Source: an uncultured Eubacteriales bacterium
GTDB taxonomy: Bacteria > Bacillota > Clostridia > Oscillospirales > CAJFTT01
NCBI GenBank assembly: GCA_949284545.1
Contig: CASDVX010000058.1
Coordinates: 1-43,815 of the forward strand
DNA length: 43,815 bases
Direction: 5' to 3'
How positions within the stretch are numbered: position 1 is the stretch's first letter; every line of letters starts with the position of its first letter. Both the position numbers and the translations under genes were made by a program. The notes under the pieces were generated by a model. It saw only the letters and a list, made by a program, of their open reading frames with translations, was not told the DNA's origin and ran no database searches. Below are positions 7,443 to 15,738 of this stretch, piece by piece.

Positions 7443-9740
7443 TCAATCCGCCTTTGCAAGCCTTGCGCATAGGACCGTTATATCATCGTCTTCGTTCGAC
7501 GGGCGTCTTGCCTTTGCTCTTGCGGCCAGCGAGTCCGCCAGCGCCGCTATATCGTCGTTTGCCGCGGATATTTCGCGCATTATCCATCCGTTGTCGCCGT
7601 ACAGCGCTCCGTCCGAGACCATGACCACCACGTCCCCCGGAGAAAGTCGGAAGGTTCTGCTGTCCGCTCCCGTATCCGAAAGTATTCCCACCGGGACAGA
7701 CGGAAAGCTCATCTCCTTTACGTCATTCCCGTGTTTGACAAACGTGGACGGAGCGCCGGCTTTCATGATCTTCGCAGCACCTGTATACATATCCACCGAC
7801 AGCAGATCCGCCGTGGCAAGTCTCTCGTCGCTTCCCTTTACCATAAGTGACCAATTCACCACCGAAAGAGCGCTTTCGTAGGAAAACCCGGCGCATATGA
7901 GCCGGTGCATAAGGGTCACGGTCATTTTACTTTCAACCGACGCCAAGCTTCCGCTGCCCATGCCGTCGCTTATGATACATATCCCGCTGCCGTTGTGATT
8001 GAACACGCACCTTTGGTCGCCGCTTATTTTTTCTCCGTTTGCCGGTATCCCGGACGCCGCGGTATCAAGTCTGTATTCAGTCCTCTCGCGGAATATAAGT
8101 TTCACGTTTCCGCCTGTGAGTGGAATTATCTGAGGTTTCCTGAACCGTCTGCCTAAAGCTTCCTCTATGCGCTCCATCAGCTTGTCCATATCCACTCCGG
8201 CAATTTCCTCGTCGCCCGTGACCTCAAGGGTCATTCTTTTTCGGCTGTCCAGAAGGCATACACATTCATCCGCGCGGAGGAATTCGCCGGAAAAAACATC
8301 ATATGCCCTTCTCCCGGCCATTCTGTCGTACCCGCCGTTTTCACCCAGGTCAGCCGACAGTTCCATGACTATATCGGCAAGGCCTTTGAACTGTTTGGCA
8401 AGCATACCGCGCATCTGAAAAGCGTAATCATCGGTGGCGCGTTTGAGCGCAAACTCTCCGTAAAACCTGTTTATGGCGGCGGCCATTTCAGCGGATTTTG
8501 GACAATCCGCCGCAAATTCCGCAGGCAGATCGTCGCGGCTTATACGTCCGAATCGCGTCAGGGCCGGCGTGAGCACCGAGAGGCTGTTCATGGTATCGGA
8601 GTAATTCTCCGTCCAGCAAGTATTTTTCAGCCCGCATCTTGCGCACACCGATCCGGATGCCGCTTCATACACCCACGCCGCATTTTCGGAATTCACCTTC
8701 TTAAGCCTGTCCGACACCGCAGTAATACACTCAGCAGCTTCCGACAGTCCCTTCCCCGCGTTGTATAACCCCGCTGCGGCGCGTTTGTCGCAGGAGGTTT
8801 CCGTATTGCGTGAAAACACCGCGTTTCCCGCCCGCCTGAGTACGCCGTCCGGAATGAGCAGAAGCACTGCACAACCCGTGAGAAGCTCAAGCGTATATAT
8901 AAGCGTTATATCGTCTGCGCCGCATACGGCAAGCGACAACGCACAAAGCACCAGCATGCCGGTGACGGCAGCAGCTTTGCCTGTCCTGCGCATCAGTCCG
9001 GCGGCCATGCCGCCTACAGACAGCGGAAGCATATAGAAAGGCGAGCCGGTCATAAGGGCAAACAGTCCTCCGAATGTGCTGCCGGCAGCCATCCCGGCCA
9101 TAGCCCCGCCTTGCACTCCTGCCCACAACACGCAGGCCACAGCCAGAGAATCAAAAGGATTGAAGGCCGCGGGCCATATGGCGGTCAGTCCGCACAACCC
9201 CATCGCGGCAGCGGCGCAGAGAGCCGCCGTTTCGTTTTCCGTGAGCGCCGGACCGCTACGTGATGATACTGCTGCATCCATCCTGGATACCACCGCCGAC
9301 ACCGCTCCGACTGTCAGTGCCTGACACACGAGAGCCGCCGCCGCGTAGGCGTCTATCCCCTCCGAAAACATTTTCGGCAGTGAACATACAAGGACAGCTC
9401 CTCCATTCACGAAAGGGACGGCTTTTTCGGCCAGTCTCCGGCTTTTCTTCATAAGTATACCCTTAAATCCCGCAGCAACCAAAAGCGCCGCGCAATATAT
9501 TGCAGAACCCGGTGTGAACGATGCAACATAGCCTAAAATTGCCCCGAGAAGGGCAAATATCATGCGTTTGCCTCCGAATGCAGCCGAAACCACCCCCAGC
9601 GGAGCAAACTCGCCCGCCAGCACGATATTTGCCAACAACGCACAATATACCGCTGTTGCCGCAGATGATACCGTATCCGACGCTCCGGCTTTCCCTGAGG
9701 CTATTCTGTGCAGCTTCATCGCAATTTCCCGGGTACTCAT
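7443..9740 (-). CDS. spoIIE: Stage II sporulation protein E, SigF-activating phosphatase
   Basis: Membrane-bound PP2C phosphatase that dephosphorylates SpoIIAA to release SigF in the forespore. The protein has 765 residues. The N-terminal half holds about ten hydrophobic segments (roughly residues 25-310). A cytoplasmic linker follows with a Cys-rich patch (CARCGLKNTCW). The C-terminal PP2C domain (about 560-760) shows ICIISDGMGSGSLA with the metal-binding Asp, a substrate-side VPVGIL segment and VVMVSDGALYG. The ATG at 9740 has AGGAAAGG upstream. Its promoter has the long spacer typical of Spo0A-activated spoIIE. It lies directly downstream of the 3' half of spoIIID, in the same orientation. 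It is a strong marker that this organism forms endospores. Confidence 0.95.
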   Translation of the reverse strand: MSTREIAMKLHRIASGKAGASDTVSSAATAVYCALLANIVLAGEFAPLGVVSAAFGGKRMIFALLGAILGYVASFTPGSAIYCAALLVAAGFKGILMKKSRRLAEKAVPFVNGGAVLVCSLPKMFSEGIDAYAAAALVCQALTVGAVSAVVSRMDAAVSSRSGPALTENETAALCAAAAMGLCGLTAIWPAAFNPFDSLAVACVLWAGVQGGAMAGMAAGSTFGGLFALMTGSPFYMLPLSVGGMAAGLMRRTGKAAAVTGMLVLCALSLAVCGADDITLIYTLELLTGCAVLLLIPDGVLRRAGNAVFSRNTETSCDKRAAAGLYNAGKGLSEAAECITAVSDRLKKVNSENAAWVYEAASGSVCARCGLKNTCWTENYSDTMNSLSVLTPALTRFGRISRDDLPAEFAADCPKSAEMAAAINRFYGEFALKRATDDYAFQMRGMLAKQFKGLADIVMELSADLGENGGYDRMAGRRAYDVFSGEFLRADECVCLLDSRKRMTLEVTGDEEIAGVDMDKLMERIEEALGRRFRKPQIIPLTGGNVKLIFRERTEYRLDTAASGIPANGEKISGDQRCVFNHNGSGICIISDGMGSGSLASVESKMTVTLMHRLICAGFSYESALSVVNWSLMVKGSDERLATADLLSVDMYTGAAKIMKAGAPSTFVKHGNDVKEMSFPSVPVGILSDTGADSRTFRLSPGDVVVMVSDGALYGDNGWIMREISAANDDIAALADSLAARAKARRPSNEDDDITVLCARLAKAD

Positions 9741-9783
9741 ATTAACGACCTTTCCTTTCGCAACGGGCAGATATTACAACGGG

Positions 9784-9816
9784 ATTATACAACGCCGAGG
9801 AAAGGATTATTGTCAA
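9784..9816 (-). promoter_or_regulatory. spoIIE promoter with 21-base spacer, Spo0A type
   Basis: On the minus strand TTGACA (9811-9816) and TATAAT (9784-9789) are both perfect but 21 bases apart instead of 17. In Bacillus subtilis the Spo0A-dependent spoIIE and spoIIG promoters are known for spacers of this length, read by SigA only with phosphorylated Spo0A. The TTTGACA at the -35 resembles a Spo0A box (TTCGACA). Spo0A control here is inferred. Confidence 0.75.
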
Positions 9817-9845
9817 ACCATGTCAGCTTCTCACAAGGCGGCTGT

Positions 9846-9992
9846 TTATTTCATGCCGGAATATTTTTTCTGTGTGGCGATCCCGCCTCTTATGTGTCGT
9901 TCCGCCTTGTTCTGCTCCAGAACCACCTTTACGCTGTTATAGAGATTGGGATCTATCTTTTTTAATCTTTCACTTACGTCTTTATGTACGGT
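9846..9992 (-). pseudogene. spoIIID: spoIIID, 3' half (separated gene fragment)
   Basis: This fragment encodes Thr-Val-His-Lys-Asp followed by VSERLKKIDPNLYNSVK and then ERHIRGGIATQKKY, ending at TAA (9848-9846). This matches the C-terminal half of SpoIIID, where Bacillus subtilis has STVHKDLTERLPEINPDL and SIRHLRGGEATKLKY. It has no start codon or ribosome site of its own. Its first codons lie in the 10-bp repeat shared with the 5' half at 29512-29643 and overlap the recombinase stop codon. Joined at that repeat, the two halves give an intact 83-residue protein (the Bacillus protein has 93). It is therefore probably a split gene rebuilt by excision and not a dead one. spoIIE follows, 106 bases downstream. 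Confidence 0.9.
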
Positions 9993-11517
9993 CGTCAATT
10001 ACCGGAACGTTTCGGTCCAAGTTCATCCCTTCAAACATTTGCAGATATACATCCACATTTCCGTTTGCATCTACATCTATTCTTCGAACTATTCTTTTAA
10101 GCTGTGCATTTGTCATGTTCCGTATGTCTGAAATATCCGCGATTTCTCGAAAAACTCCGTTCAATATTCTCTCAAGCTGCTGCCTGCCCACCGTGTGGCC
10201 TGAAACCGTTTTCAGCGCCTCGCTGAGCCTCTCGAGTTCTTTTTTGCTGTTGCCTATCTTAGCGTTCATTTCGTCCCGGGTTATGATATCCTCTGCGTAC
10301 AGGTCCAGGTATTTTTTTCTCATTGTTTCTATTCTGGCAATTTGCGCTTTCAGTTCCCTCTCTTGACAAATATTGTCTTCTCTGGATCTGTACCCTTTTT
10401 GAAACTCGTCCGCAACGTATTTTATGATATTTTTCTTTTCCGAAAGTAATTTCGCGAAATAATTCTGCAGGATCTCAATAAGCTCCTCTTCATCAATTGT
10501 CACGGCGTTCGGGCAGCTGTCCGCTCCGTTTCCGTTGTGAGCCGAACAAACCCATTTTATGTACGTGTTCCTGTATTTGCGAACGCTTCGTCTGAATGAC
10601 CTCCCGCATTCGCTGCATTTTATCAGCGTGGAAAACAAGTGTCTGTTGCTTTGTCTTGTGCTTTCGGTTTTGAAACGCTCACTTCGTTCCTTCATTATCC
10701 TCTGCGCCTGTTTATAAATCCGAGTCTCTATAATCCTGAGTTCGGGCTTTTCAGTCACCATCCATTCAGTCTCGGCCCGTTCCGTGCGCCTGCCGGTCAA
10801 AAAATCCGCGACCTCTTCCTTACCGTTTATTACTTTCCCCGTGTAAAGCTCGTTGGTAAGTATACGGCATACGGCATTCTGGCTCCAGCGGCAGTTTCTT
10901 TTTGTTTTTATACCGTTTTCATTGAGTATGCCTGCAATTTTGGACGCTCCGCAGCCATCGTTTATATATAGATCGTATATTTTTTTTATCGTCTCTGCCT
11001 CTCTGTCGTTTATCCTTAAATTGAAATAATCTCCCTGGATCTTGTCGTAGCCGAACACGATATTGGGCACCTTGCCTTTTTCCGCATTGATTTTTTTACC
11101 GAATTTCACGCGTTTTGAAGTGTTTGCGCTTTCTTCCTGTGCCAACGCGCCGAATATGGTGAGAACAAATTCACTGTTGCCCATACTTGTCATATTTGCC
11201 GTGAGAAACTGTGTTTCTATACCCAATGATTTCAGTTTGCGGATATTCTGCAAAAGGTCGACTGTGTTACGCGCGAAACGGGAAATATCCTTCACCACCA
11301 CCAAATCAAATATTCCAAGCTCAGCATCTTTCATCATGCTCAGAAATTCCTTACGGTTTTTAATTTTTGTTCCCGAAATACCCTCATCGGCATAAAGGCG
11401 CACAAGCTTGTCCCCTGTGCGTGCTGTGTAATCGGCGAAAAATTTTTTCTGGGCCTCAAGAGAATTGAGCTGGTCGTCTTTTTCCGTGGAAACTCTGCAA
11501 TACGCTGCTATGTTCAT
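9982..11517 (-). CDS. Large serine recombinase of the spoIIID element
   Basis: Site-specific integrase/excisionase of 511 residues. Order: a resolvase catalytic domain (residues 1 to about 145) with the nucleophile Ser10 in YCRVSTEKDDQ and the active-site Arg region DISRFARNTVDL; a recombinase domain (about 165-265) with GYDKI and YTGKVINGK; a zinc ribbon with paired cysteines in IKCSECGRSF and later CSAHNGNGADSC; then a coiled coil (about 370-450). I start at the ATG at 11517, which has an AGAGGG ribosome site and gives a standard N-terminus; the open frame extends to 11589. The stop codon (9984-9982) lies inside the att repeat, the usual place for such an enzyme. It resembles the skin-element recombinase SpoIVCA in class and position. 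All key residues are present, so it should be active. Confidence 0.93.
   Translation of the reverse strand: MNIAAYCRVSTEKDDQLNSLEAQKKFFADYTARTGDKLVRLYADEGISGTKIKNRKEFLSMMKDAELGIFDLVVVKDISRFARNTVDLLQNIRKLKSLGIETQFLTANMTSMGNSEFVLTIFGALAQEESANTSKRVKFGKKINAEKGKVPNIVFGYDKIQGDYFNLRINDREAETIKKIYDLYINDGCGASKIAGILNENGIKTKRNCRWSQNAVCRILTNELYTGKVINGKEEVADFLTGRRTERAETEWMVTEKPELRIIETRIYKQAQRIMKERSERFKTESTRQSNRHLFSTLIKCSECGRSFRRSVRKYRNTYIKWVCSAHNGNGADSCPNAVTIDEEELIEILQNYFAKLLSEKKNIIKYVADEFQKGYRSREDNICQERELKAQIARIETMRKKYLDLYAEDIITRDEMNAKIGNSKKELERLSEALKTVSGHTVGRQQLERILNGVFREIADISDIRNMTNAQLKRIVRRIDVDANGNVDVYLQMFEGMNLDRNVPVIDDRT
9983..9992 (-). repeat. Left att core, joined to the spoIIID 3' half
   Basis: ACCGTACATA on the minus strand, identical to 29529-29538. 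The bases flanking the two copies differ (gacg before and aag after here; atca before and cgg after there), so 10 bp is the whole identity. It codes for Thr-Val-His of SpoIIID and overlaps the recombinase stop codon. Confidence 0.85.
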
Positions 11518-11737
11518 TTTCCCTCTGTAACCTCCCGTGATGCCCGGCATTCCGCCCGTCCGTAAACTTGCAACGCAGGCGCCGCGCATCGATTTTGCAT
11601 CGTATTTGTTCGTCCCGTAAGATTATTGCCCGCCTCGAGCCGTCCTGCTGACGGCAGCGGTCCCATGCCTCTGCGTATATACCGCATCTTAAACATGTAT
11701 GCAAATATTCTTTCTTGGGTTGTTTAAGCACATTTCC

Positions 11738-11890
11738 TCAGGTTTTTATGCTGCTTTTCTCAGTTAATTTGATAATTTCGGCATTCACCTTCGGGGCATT
11801 TGTATCAATTAGGATTCTGAGTATGTAGTCTGCGGACTTGTCCGGCGGATTTGGATTATGAAAACTGTACCTCAACTTAGGCTGATGCAT
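11738..11890 (-). CDS. Small protein, candidate recombination directionality factor
   Basis: A 50-residue protein starting MHQPKLRYSFHNPNPPDKSA and continuing with a helix (DYILRILIDTNAPKVNAEII). The ATG at 11890 has a good ribosome site (GGAAAAGGTG, 7 bases upstream); the open frame runs further upstream but without support. I recall small proteins with a similar YSFHNPN segment beside serine recombinases in clostridial mobile elements, but I cannot verify this here. Its position just upstream of the recombinase, on the same strand, fits a directionality factor that switches the enzyme to excision. The function is inference. The 220 bases between it and the recombinase hold short open frames (for example 11514-11696) without convincing coding features. 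Confidence 0.6.
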   Translation of the reverse strand: MHQPKLRYSFHNPNPPDKSADYILRILIDTNAPKVNAEIIKLTEKSSIKT

Positions 11891-11925
11891 TTTTGTACAC
11901 CTTTTCCCAAAAATAATTTTGCTTA

Positions 11926-11933
11926 AGTTTATG
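11926..11933 (-). promoter_or_regulatory. Possible sigma-E -10 element before the small gene and recombinase
   Basis: CATAAACT on the minus strand matches the SigE -10 consensus (CATACAMT) at seven of eight positions and lies about 35 bases before the ATG at 11890. No convincing -35 is seen 14-15 bases upstream (only tactatc). It is recorded because mother-cell expression of the recombinase is what the excision model needs. Confidence 0.22.
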
Positions 11934-12014
11934 AGGCACCGCCGCACGATAGTACACTGAAACATAACCCCTCTTGAAAATAGCGTGTTCTCCTGAACAT
12001 CCCGCCGTAAACAA

Positions 12015-12065
12015 AGCGCCGCCCGCAAACAGCCTGCTTTTTTGCAAGCATACGCGGGCGGCGCT
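12015..12065 (-). terminator. Terminator at the end of the glycan operon
   Basis: A perfect 12-bp inverted repeat (AGCGCCGCCCGC at 12015-12026, complement at 12054-12065) with a small inner hairpin. It is followed on the minus strand by tttgttta. It lies 120 bases past the last operon gene and separates the glycan operon from the recombinase module. No gene is seen in 12066-12185. Confidence 0.7.
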
Positions 12066-12185
12066 TAAAACCGCTTTAGGCTAAAATGTTTGGGATACGC
12101 CCCATGCCGTTTTTAAACACGGCCTCCTGTTATAATATCCATACCTTTTATAAATCGTGCGTAAAGCATCTTTGCATCCTCTGAA

Positions 12186-13355
12186 CTACAGTCCTATATT
12201 TTCAAGAAACGAGCGGACGGCTTCGGCTTCAGAATCCGATATGCTGTTATTGCGTTTCAGCTCGCTGACAGAGCGCTTGGCATGGCCGCAGAAAACGAGC
12301 TTAAACCACCTGCGCACTTCCATTAACGGCGTCAGCCAGCGGTGCTTCTGTAAAATCGGGTAATGAAATTTAATTGCATCGTATGGGAGAAAAATCTTTG
12401 ACATGGCATAGCTTAATCGGCCGCCTCTTTTCTGCTGCTGGACGGCTATGCGGTTCTCGCTTGTGCCGTATACGCCTCCGCGCAGAATATAATTTTCCAT
12501 TTGCTTTGTTGTCTCGGTGTGCTCTGCACCGTCAAACCACACTTTACTTAACAGCCGGGCGACCTCCGCAAATTTTAATAACCCCCCTTGCTTAAGAAGA
12601 CAATCGCGCTTATTACATTCTGCATCTTCAATCTTATCCAATATCCAAAGGTCAACAAAAGGTCTGATACCGCACCCGCCTTCTTCAATATGTTTCGCCA
12701 TGTGCGCAATATGGTAAAAATAGAACATATCGTCAGCCATATCCTGCCAATACGTCTTGTTTACATGGGGCGCGCATGTCTCCCACACACTTTTTAACAC
12801 CACAGAAGACTCGTTCGCTCTTCCGTCCTCGACCAGATTATAATGCAGCTCAGTATGCATCCCGTTTGCCGAGAACAGCGATACGTCGTGCGAACTTTGT
12901 GTCCCGCTGCGATAACCGCAGTTATCCGTCAAACATGCCGTTGCACGCTCCACATCTTCCTGATGAATCAGTATGTCTATATCACAGCTTGTCCGCATCC
13001 ATGGTTCGGGATAATACCGCCGAAGCACCGCCCCTTTCAGAGGAACGAACGGCACCCCTGCAGCTTCAAGGTTTACGCATATTCTTTCAAATTCGTAATT
13101 TATCGTCTCATATCTGTATACCGCCGTGAACAGCTCTTTTTTAAAAGGTGCGAAATAATCTTTCGACTTATCCATAAGAGCGTTCTTTTCCAATGCAAAC
13201 GCGATCAAATGAGCTATGTCATGCAGCTTTGAAATTCTGAACAGGCTCTGAATTTCTTCGGCTCCGCAATCGGATAAGCAATCCGGACGCACGCGGCTCT
13301 CTGTGACGGCGGAGCGAAGCAATTCAAACATCAGCTCTCTAACGCTGTACCGCAT
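12186..13355 (-). CDS. Nucleotidyltransferase-like protein (NTP_transf_5 type)
   Basis: 389 residues. The segment VPFVPLKGAVLRRYYPEPWMRTSCDIDILI contains the G(A)-x11-D-x-D pattern of minimal nucleotidyltransferases (Asp-Ile-Asp near residue 125). The following FSANGMHTELHYNL supplies a third acidic position. This is the layout of the 'uncharacterised nucleotidyltransferase' family PF14907, often found in polysaccharide and peptide-export loci. The substrate is not known. It is the last gene of the glycan operon, 27 bases after the acetyltransferase. The ATG at 13355 has GGGAGGG very close upstream. It could modify a sugar or a protein; no activity can be assigned. Confidence 0.72.
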   Translation of the reverse strand: MRYSVRELMFELLRSAVTESRVRPDCLSDCGAEEIQSLFRISKLHDIAHLIAFALEKNALMDKSKDYFAPFKKELFTAVYRYETINYEFERICVNLEAAGVPFVPLKGAVLRRYYPEPWMRTSCDIDILIHQEDVERATACLTDNCGYRSGTQSSHDVSLFSANGMHTELHYNLVEDGRANESSVVLKSVWETCAPHVNKTYWQDMADDMFYFYHIAHMAKHIEEGGCGIRPFVDLWILDKIEDAECNKRDCLLKQGGLLKFAEVARLLSKVWFDGAEHTETTKQMENYILRGGVYGTSENRIAVQQQKRGGRLSYAMSKIFLPYDAIKFHYPILQKHRWLTPLMEVRRWFKLVFCGHAKRSVSELKRNNSISDSEAEAVRSFLENIGL

Positions 13356-13382
13356 TGCCCTCCCGCCTTTCTTTAAATATTA

Positions 13383-13934
13383 TCACCTGTCACGCATAAT
13401 TTTGTCTGCATTCATCAACAGCTTTCTCTTTTCCCGCTGCGACAACCCCCTGATATTTTGTGCGTATTTGATGTTTTTCTCCAAAGACAGCTCCCATGTG
13501 GTAATCTTTTTGGCCGGGTTCCCTCCGATAATAATATTGCTCTCAAAAAATGATTTTGTGACGACACTTCCGGCGGCCACAACAATGTTATCAGCCAAAG
13601 TGACCCCCGGCAGAATGACGGTGCCTGCACCTATAAAGCAATTGTCCCCTATGTTGATCTCTCCGAATATATCCGTGCTTTCCCCGTGGGACATCTTTAT
13701 TATGCTGTTGTCATGAGTAAGCAGCTGGACAGGCGCCGAAATGGTCACGTTATTCCCTATAGTAACCAGATAAGGCTCCGACGGCAATATATTGCAGCAA
13801 ATCGTACAGTTATCTCCGATTTTCATACCGTTGCGGCGAAACCATTTCGAAATCGACTTCTTTCCGCTGATATGGAGAACAGAACCCGCTTTCCAAAACA
13901 TCTTCATAACAGTGTATTCAAAGTTCTTCATCAT
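13383..13934 (-). CDS. Hexapeptide-repeat O-acetyltransferase
   Basis: Left-handed beta-helix acyltransferase of 183 residues. Hexapeptide turns are visible at IGDNCTI, IGNNVTI, INIGDNCFIGAG and TLADNIVVAAG. The C-terminal VVTKSFFESNIIIGGNPAKK ends in the GNPAK motif of the serine/maltose acetyltransferase group. The His of QLLTHDNS is a likely catalytic base. I start at the ATG at 13934 (GGAAGGA four bases upstream); the longer frame to 14021 has no ribosome site. It probably acetylates a sugar of the polysaccharide made by this operon. Confidence 0.85.
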   Translation of the reverse strand: MMKNFEYTVMKMFWKAGSVLHISGKKSISKWFRRNGMKIGDNCTICCNILPSEPYLVTIGNNVTISAPVQLLTHDNSIIKMSHGESTDIFGEINIGDNCFIGAGTVILPGVTLADNIVVAAGSVVTKSFFESNIIIGGNPAKKITTWELSLEKNIKYAQNIRGLSQREKRKLLMNADKIMRDR

Positions 13935-14078
13935 ATCTTCCTTCCGTACTGTCTGCATCCTGACGGTCTTCCTGAGGACGGGCGCCCGTGAAATCGCATA
14001 CGTCATCAGCAGCGATATCAAAAAATCAGTCGTCGCGCAAATGATTTATATATAACGCCCGGAACAAAGAACCCGGGA

Positions 14079-14306
14079 TCAATGTTTCAGTCGCCGTGAT
14101 AACGACAGCGTGTATGACATATTATACAGAAACTGCATTGCGGTACAAACCTGATTATCCTGTTTTCTTCGCTGTTCCTTCCTAAAAATATAATCGATAA
14201 GCCCGAACATGTATGTCTTATAGTTGCCGACACGATAGCGACGGTCCTTTTCACATCCAATGCAAAAATCCTTACCCGAGCGTTCAATGCCGGTTCTGCG
14301 CCGCAA
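14079..14306 (-). pseudogene. Possible gene remnant, unidentified
   Basis: The 374 bases between the acetyltransferase and the dehydrogenase hold a 75-codon minus-strand frame, FCIGCEKDRRYRVGNYKTYM in the middle and LYNMSYTLSLSRRLKH at the end. It starts only at a TTG without a ribosome site. The composition looks coding-like and could be the tail of a deleted glycosyltransferase. I do not recognise the family. The gap in an otherwise tightly packed operon supports decay. Confidence 0.3.
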
Positions 14307-14395
14307 GCGTCTCCCGTCCCGGAAGACGGCGAGGCTAAGCTGTCAAAATTTCCGTGCGGGCCAACCTGATCACCTGCCGTTTTCTCCGCTTCCGC

Positions 14396-15721
14396 TTACA
14401 GTCTCCAATAGGTAAGGCCGCTGTTTTCAAGGTCTGACACCGCATAAATGCTTTTGACGTCAATCAGTACCTTTTCTCTCTGCGGTATATCCTTGAACAT
14501 GGCGCTTATTCTTTGAAGCCCCAGCTGCTTAAACTCATCATGCGCCACCGCAAGAATAACGCAATCTGCATCCCGTGCTTCCTCCATTGTGCCGAGTTCA
14601 ATGTTATATTCGCGCATCGCGTCGCTCCTACTTGCCCAAGGGTCGATGACGACAGGTTTTATTCCGTATTCGGCCAGGCCGTTATACACGTCCGATACCT
14701 TCGAATTCCTTGTATCGGGACAATTCTCCTTAAACGTCAGGCCAAGAATGATTACCCTGGATTTTGCGGGAGCTTTACCTGCCTTTACCATCTGCTTTAT
14801 TGCCGCGTCAGCAATAAACCTGCCCATACTGTCATTGACGATACGGCCGTTGAGAATAATCTGGCTGTGATAACCGAGCTTTTCGGCTTCATATGTGAAA
14901 TAGTACGGGTCGACGCCGATGCAATGTCCGCCCACGAGACCCGGACGGAAGCCCAGCGCGTTCCATTTTGTGTTCATTCCTTCGACCACTTCATTCGTGT
15001 CAATGCCCATACGGTCAAAGACCATAGCAAGCTCGTTCATAAAAGCTATGTTGATATCCCGCTGACTGTTCTCCACGACCTTGACCGCTTCCGCGGTTTT
15101 TATGTTGGACACAGGGTATGTGCCGACCTTGATCACAAGGTCGTAAACCGCCTTGATTTCTTTCAGAGCTTCCGCATCGCAGCCGGAAACAATTTTCCTG
15201 ATGTTTTCAAGCCTGTGAACCTTGTCGCCGGGATTGATCCTTTCCGGGGAATAACCTATTTTGAAATCGGTACCGCACTTCAAGCCGGACTCCCTTTCAA
15301 TGATGGGCAGGCAAACATCTTCCGTAACGCCCGGATAAACAGTTGATTCAAATACGACAACGGACCCTTTTGTGAGATTTCTGCCCACGATTTCGCTCGC
15401 ACCGATCACGGGGGACAAGTCCGGGGTATGATCCTGGTTTACGGGCGTAGGCACCGCAACAATGTGGAACTTAGCTTTCCGCAGATCCTTTTCGTCGGCT
15501 GTAAACATCACGCTCGTCCTCTTTATGGCCTCATCTCCCACTTCATTGGTGGGGTCTTTGCCGCTTTTGTAAAGCTCAATTTTTGCATTGTTAAGGTCAA
15601 AACCTATGACCTTTACCCCTTCATTCGCAAAGGCTACGGCTATCGGCATACCCACATATCCGAGTCCGATAAGCGAAAGGGATTCTTCGCCGGATTTGAT
15701 TTTCTCAAAAAGAGTTTTCAT
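14396..15721 (-). CDS. Nucleotide-sugar dehydrogenase (UDP-sugar 6-dehydrogenase)
   Basis: NAD-dependent, four-electron oxidation of a UDP-hexose to a UDP-hexuronic acid. 441 residues. The Rossmann motif is SLIGLGYVGMPIA near residue 17, followed by VAVPTPV, the FESTVYPG segment and GYSPERINPGD. The catalytic Cys is in GFRPGLVGGHCIGVDPYYF near residue 265. This pattern is closest to the WecC/TviB/WbpA group (N-acetylated substrates) rather than UDP-glucose dehydrogenase, but the substrate is not fixed by sequence. The ATG at 15721 has AAAGGAAG upstream. It should supply an acidic sugar for the repeat unit. Confidence 0.9.
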   Translation of the reverse strand: MKTLFEKIKSGEESLSLIGLGYVGMPIAVAFANEGVKVIGFDLNNAKIELYKSGKDPTNEVGDEAIKRTSVMFTADEKDLRKAKFHIVAVPTPVNQDHTPDLSPVIGASEIVGRNLTKGSVVVFESTVYPGVTEDVCLPIIERESGLKCGTDFKIGYSPERINPGDKVHRLENIRKIVSGCDAEALKEIKAVYDLVIKVGTYPVSNIKTAEAVKVVENSQRDINIAFMNELAMVFDRMGIDTNEVVEGMNTKWNALGFRPGLVGGHCIGVDPYYFTYEAEKLGYHSQIILNGRIVNDSMGRFIADAAIKQMVKAGKAPAKSRVIILGLTFKENCPDTRNSKVSDVYNGLAEYGIKPVVIDPWASRSDAMREYNIELGTMEEARDADCVILAVAHDEFKQLGLQRISAMFKDIPQREKVLIDVKSIYAVSDLENSGLTYWRL

Positions 15722-15738
15722 TTTCGATCTTCCTTTCT

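Noticed and set aside
9846..9992. spoIIID 3' half as a free-standing small gene
   Set aside because: It has no start codon with a ribosome site; an in-frame stop lies four codons before the repeat.
9982..11589. Recombinase as an ordinary prophage or Tn4451-type integrase unrelated to sporulation
   Set aside because: No phage structural or conjugation genes occur between the repeats, and both ends of the insertion are halves of a sporulation gene in frame with each other.
11456..11731. Open frames just upstream of the recombinase (91 and 60 codons)
   Set aside because: They overlap the recombinase start in other frames, have weak starts and give atypical protein composition.
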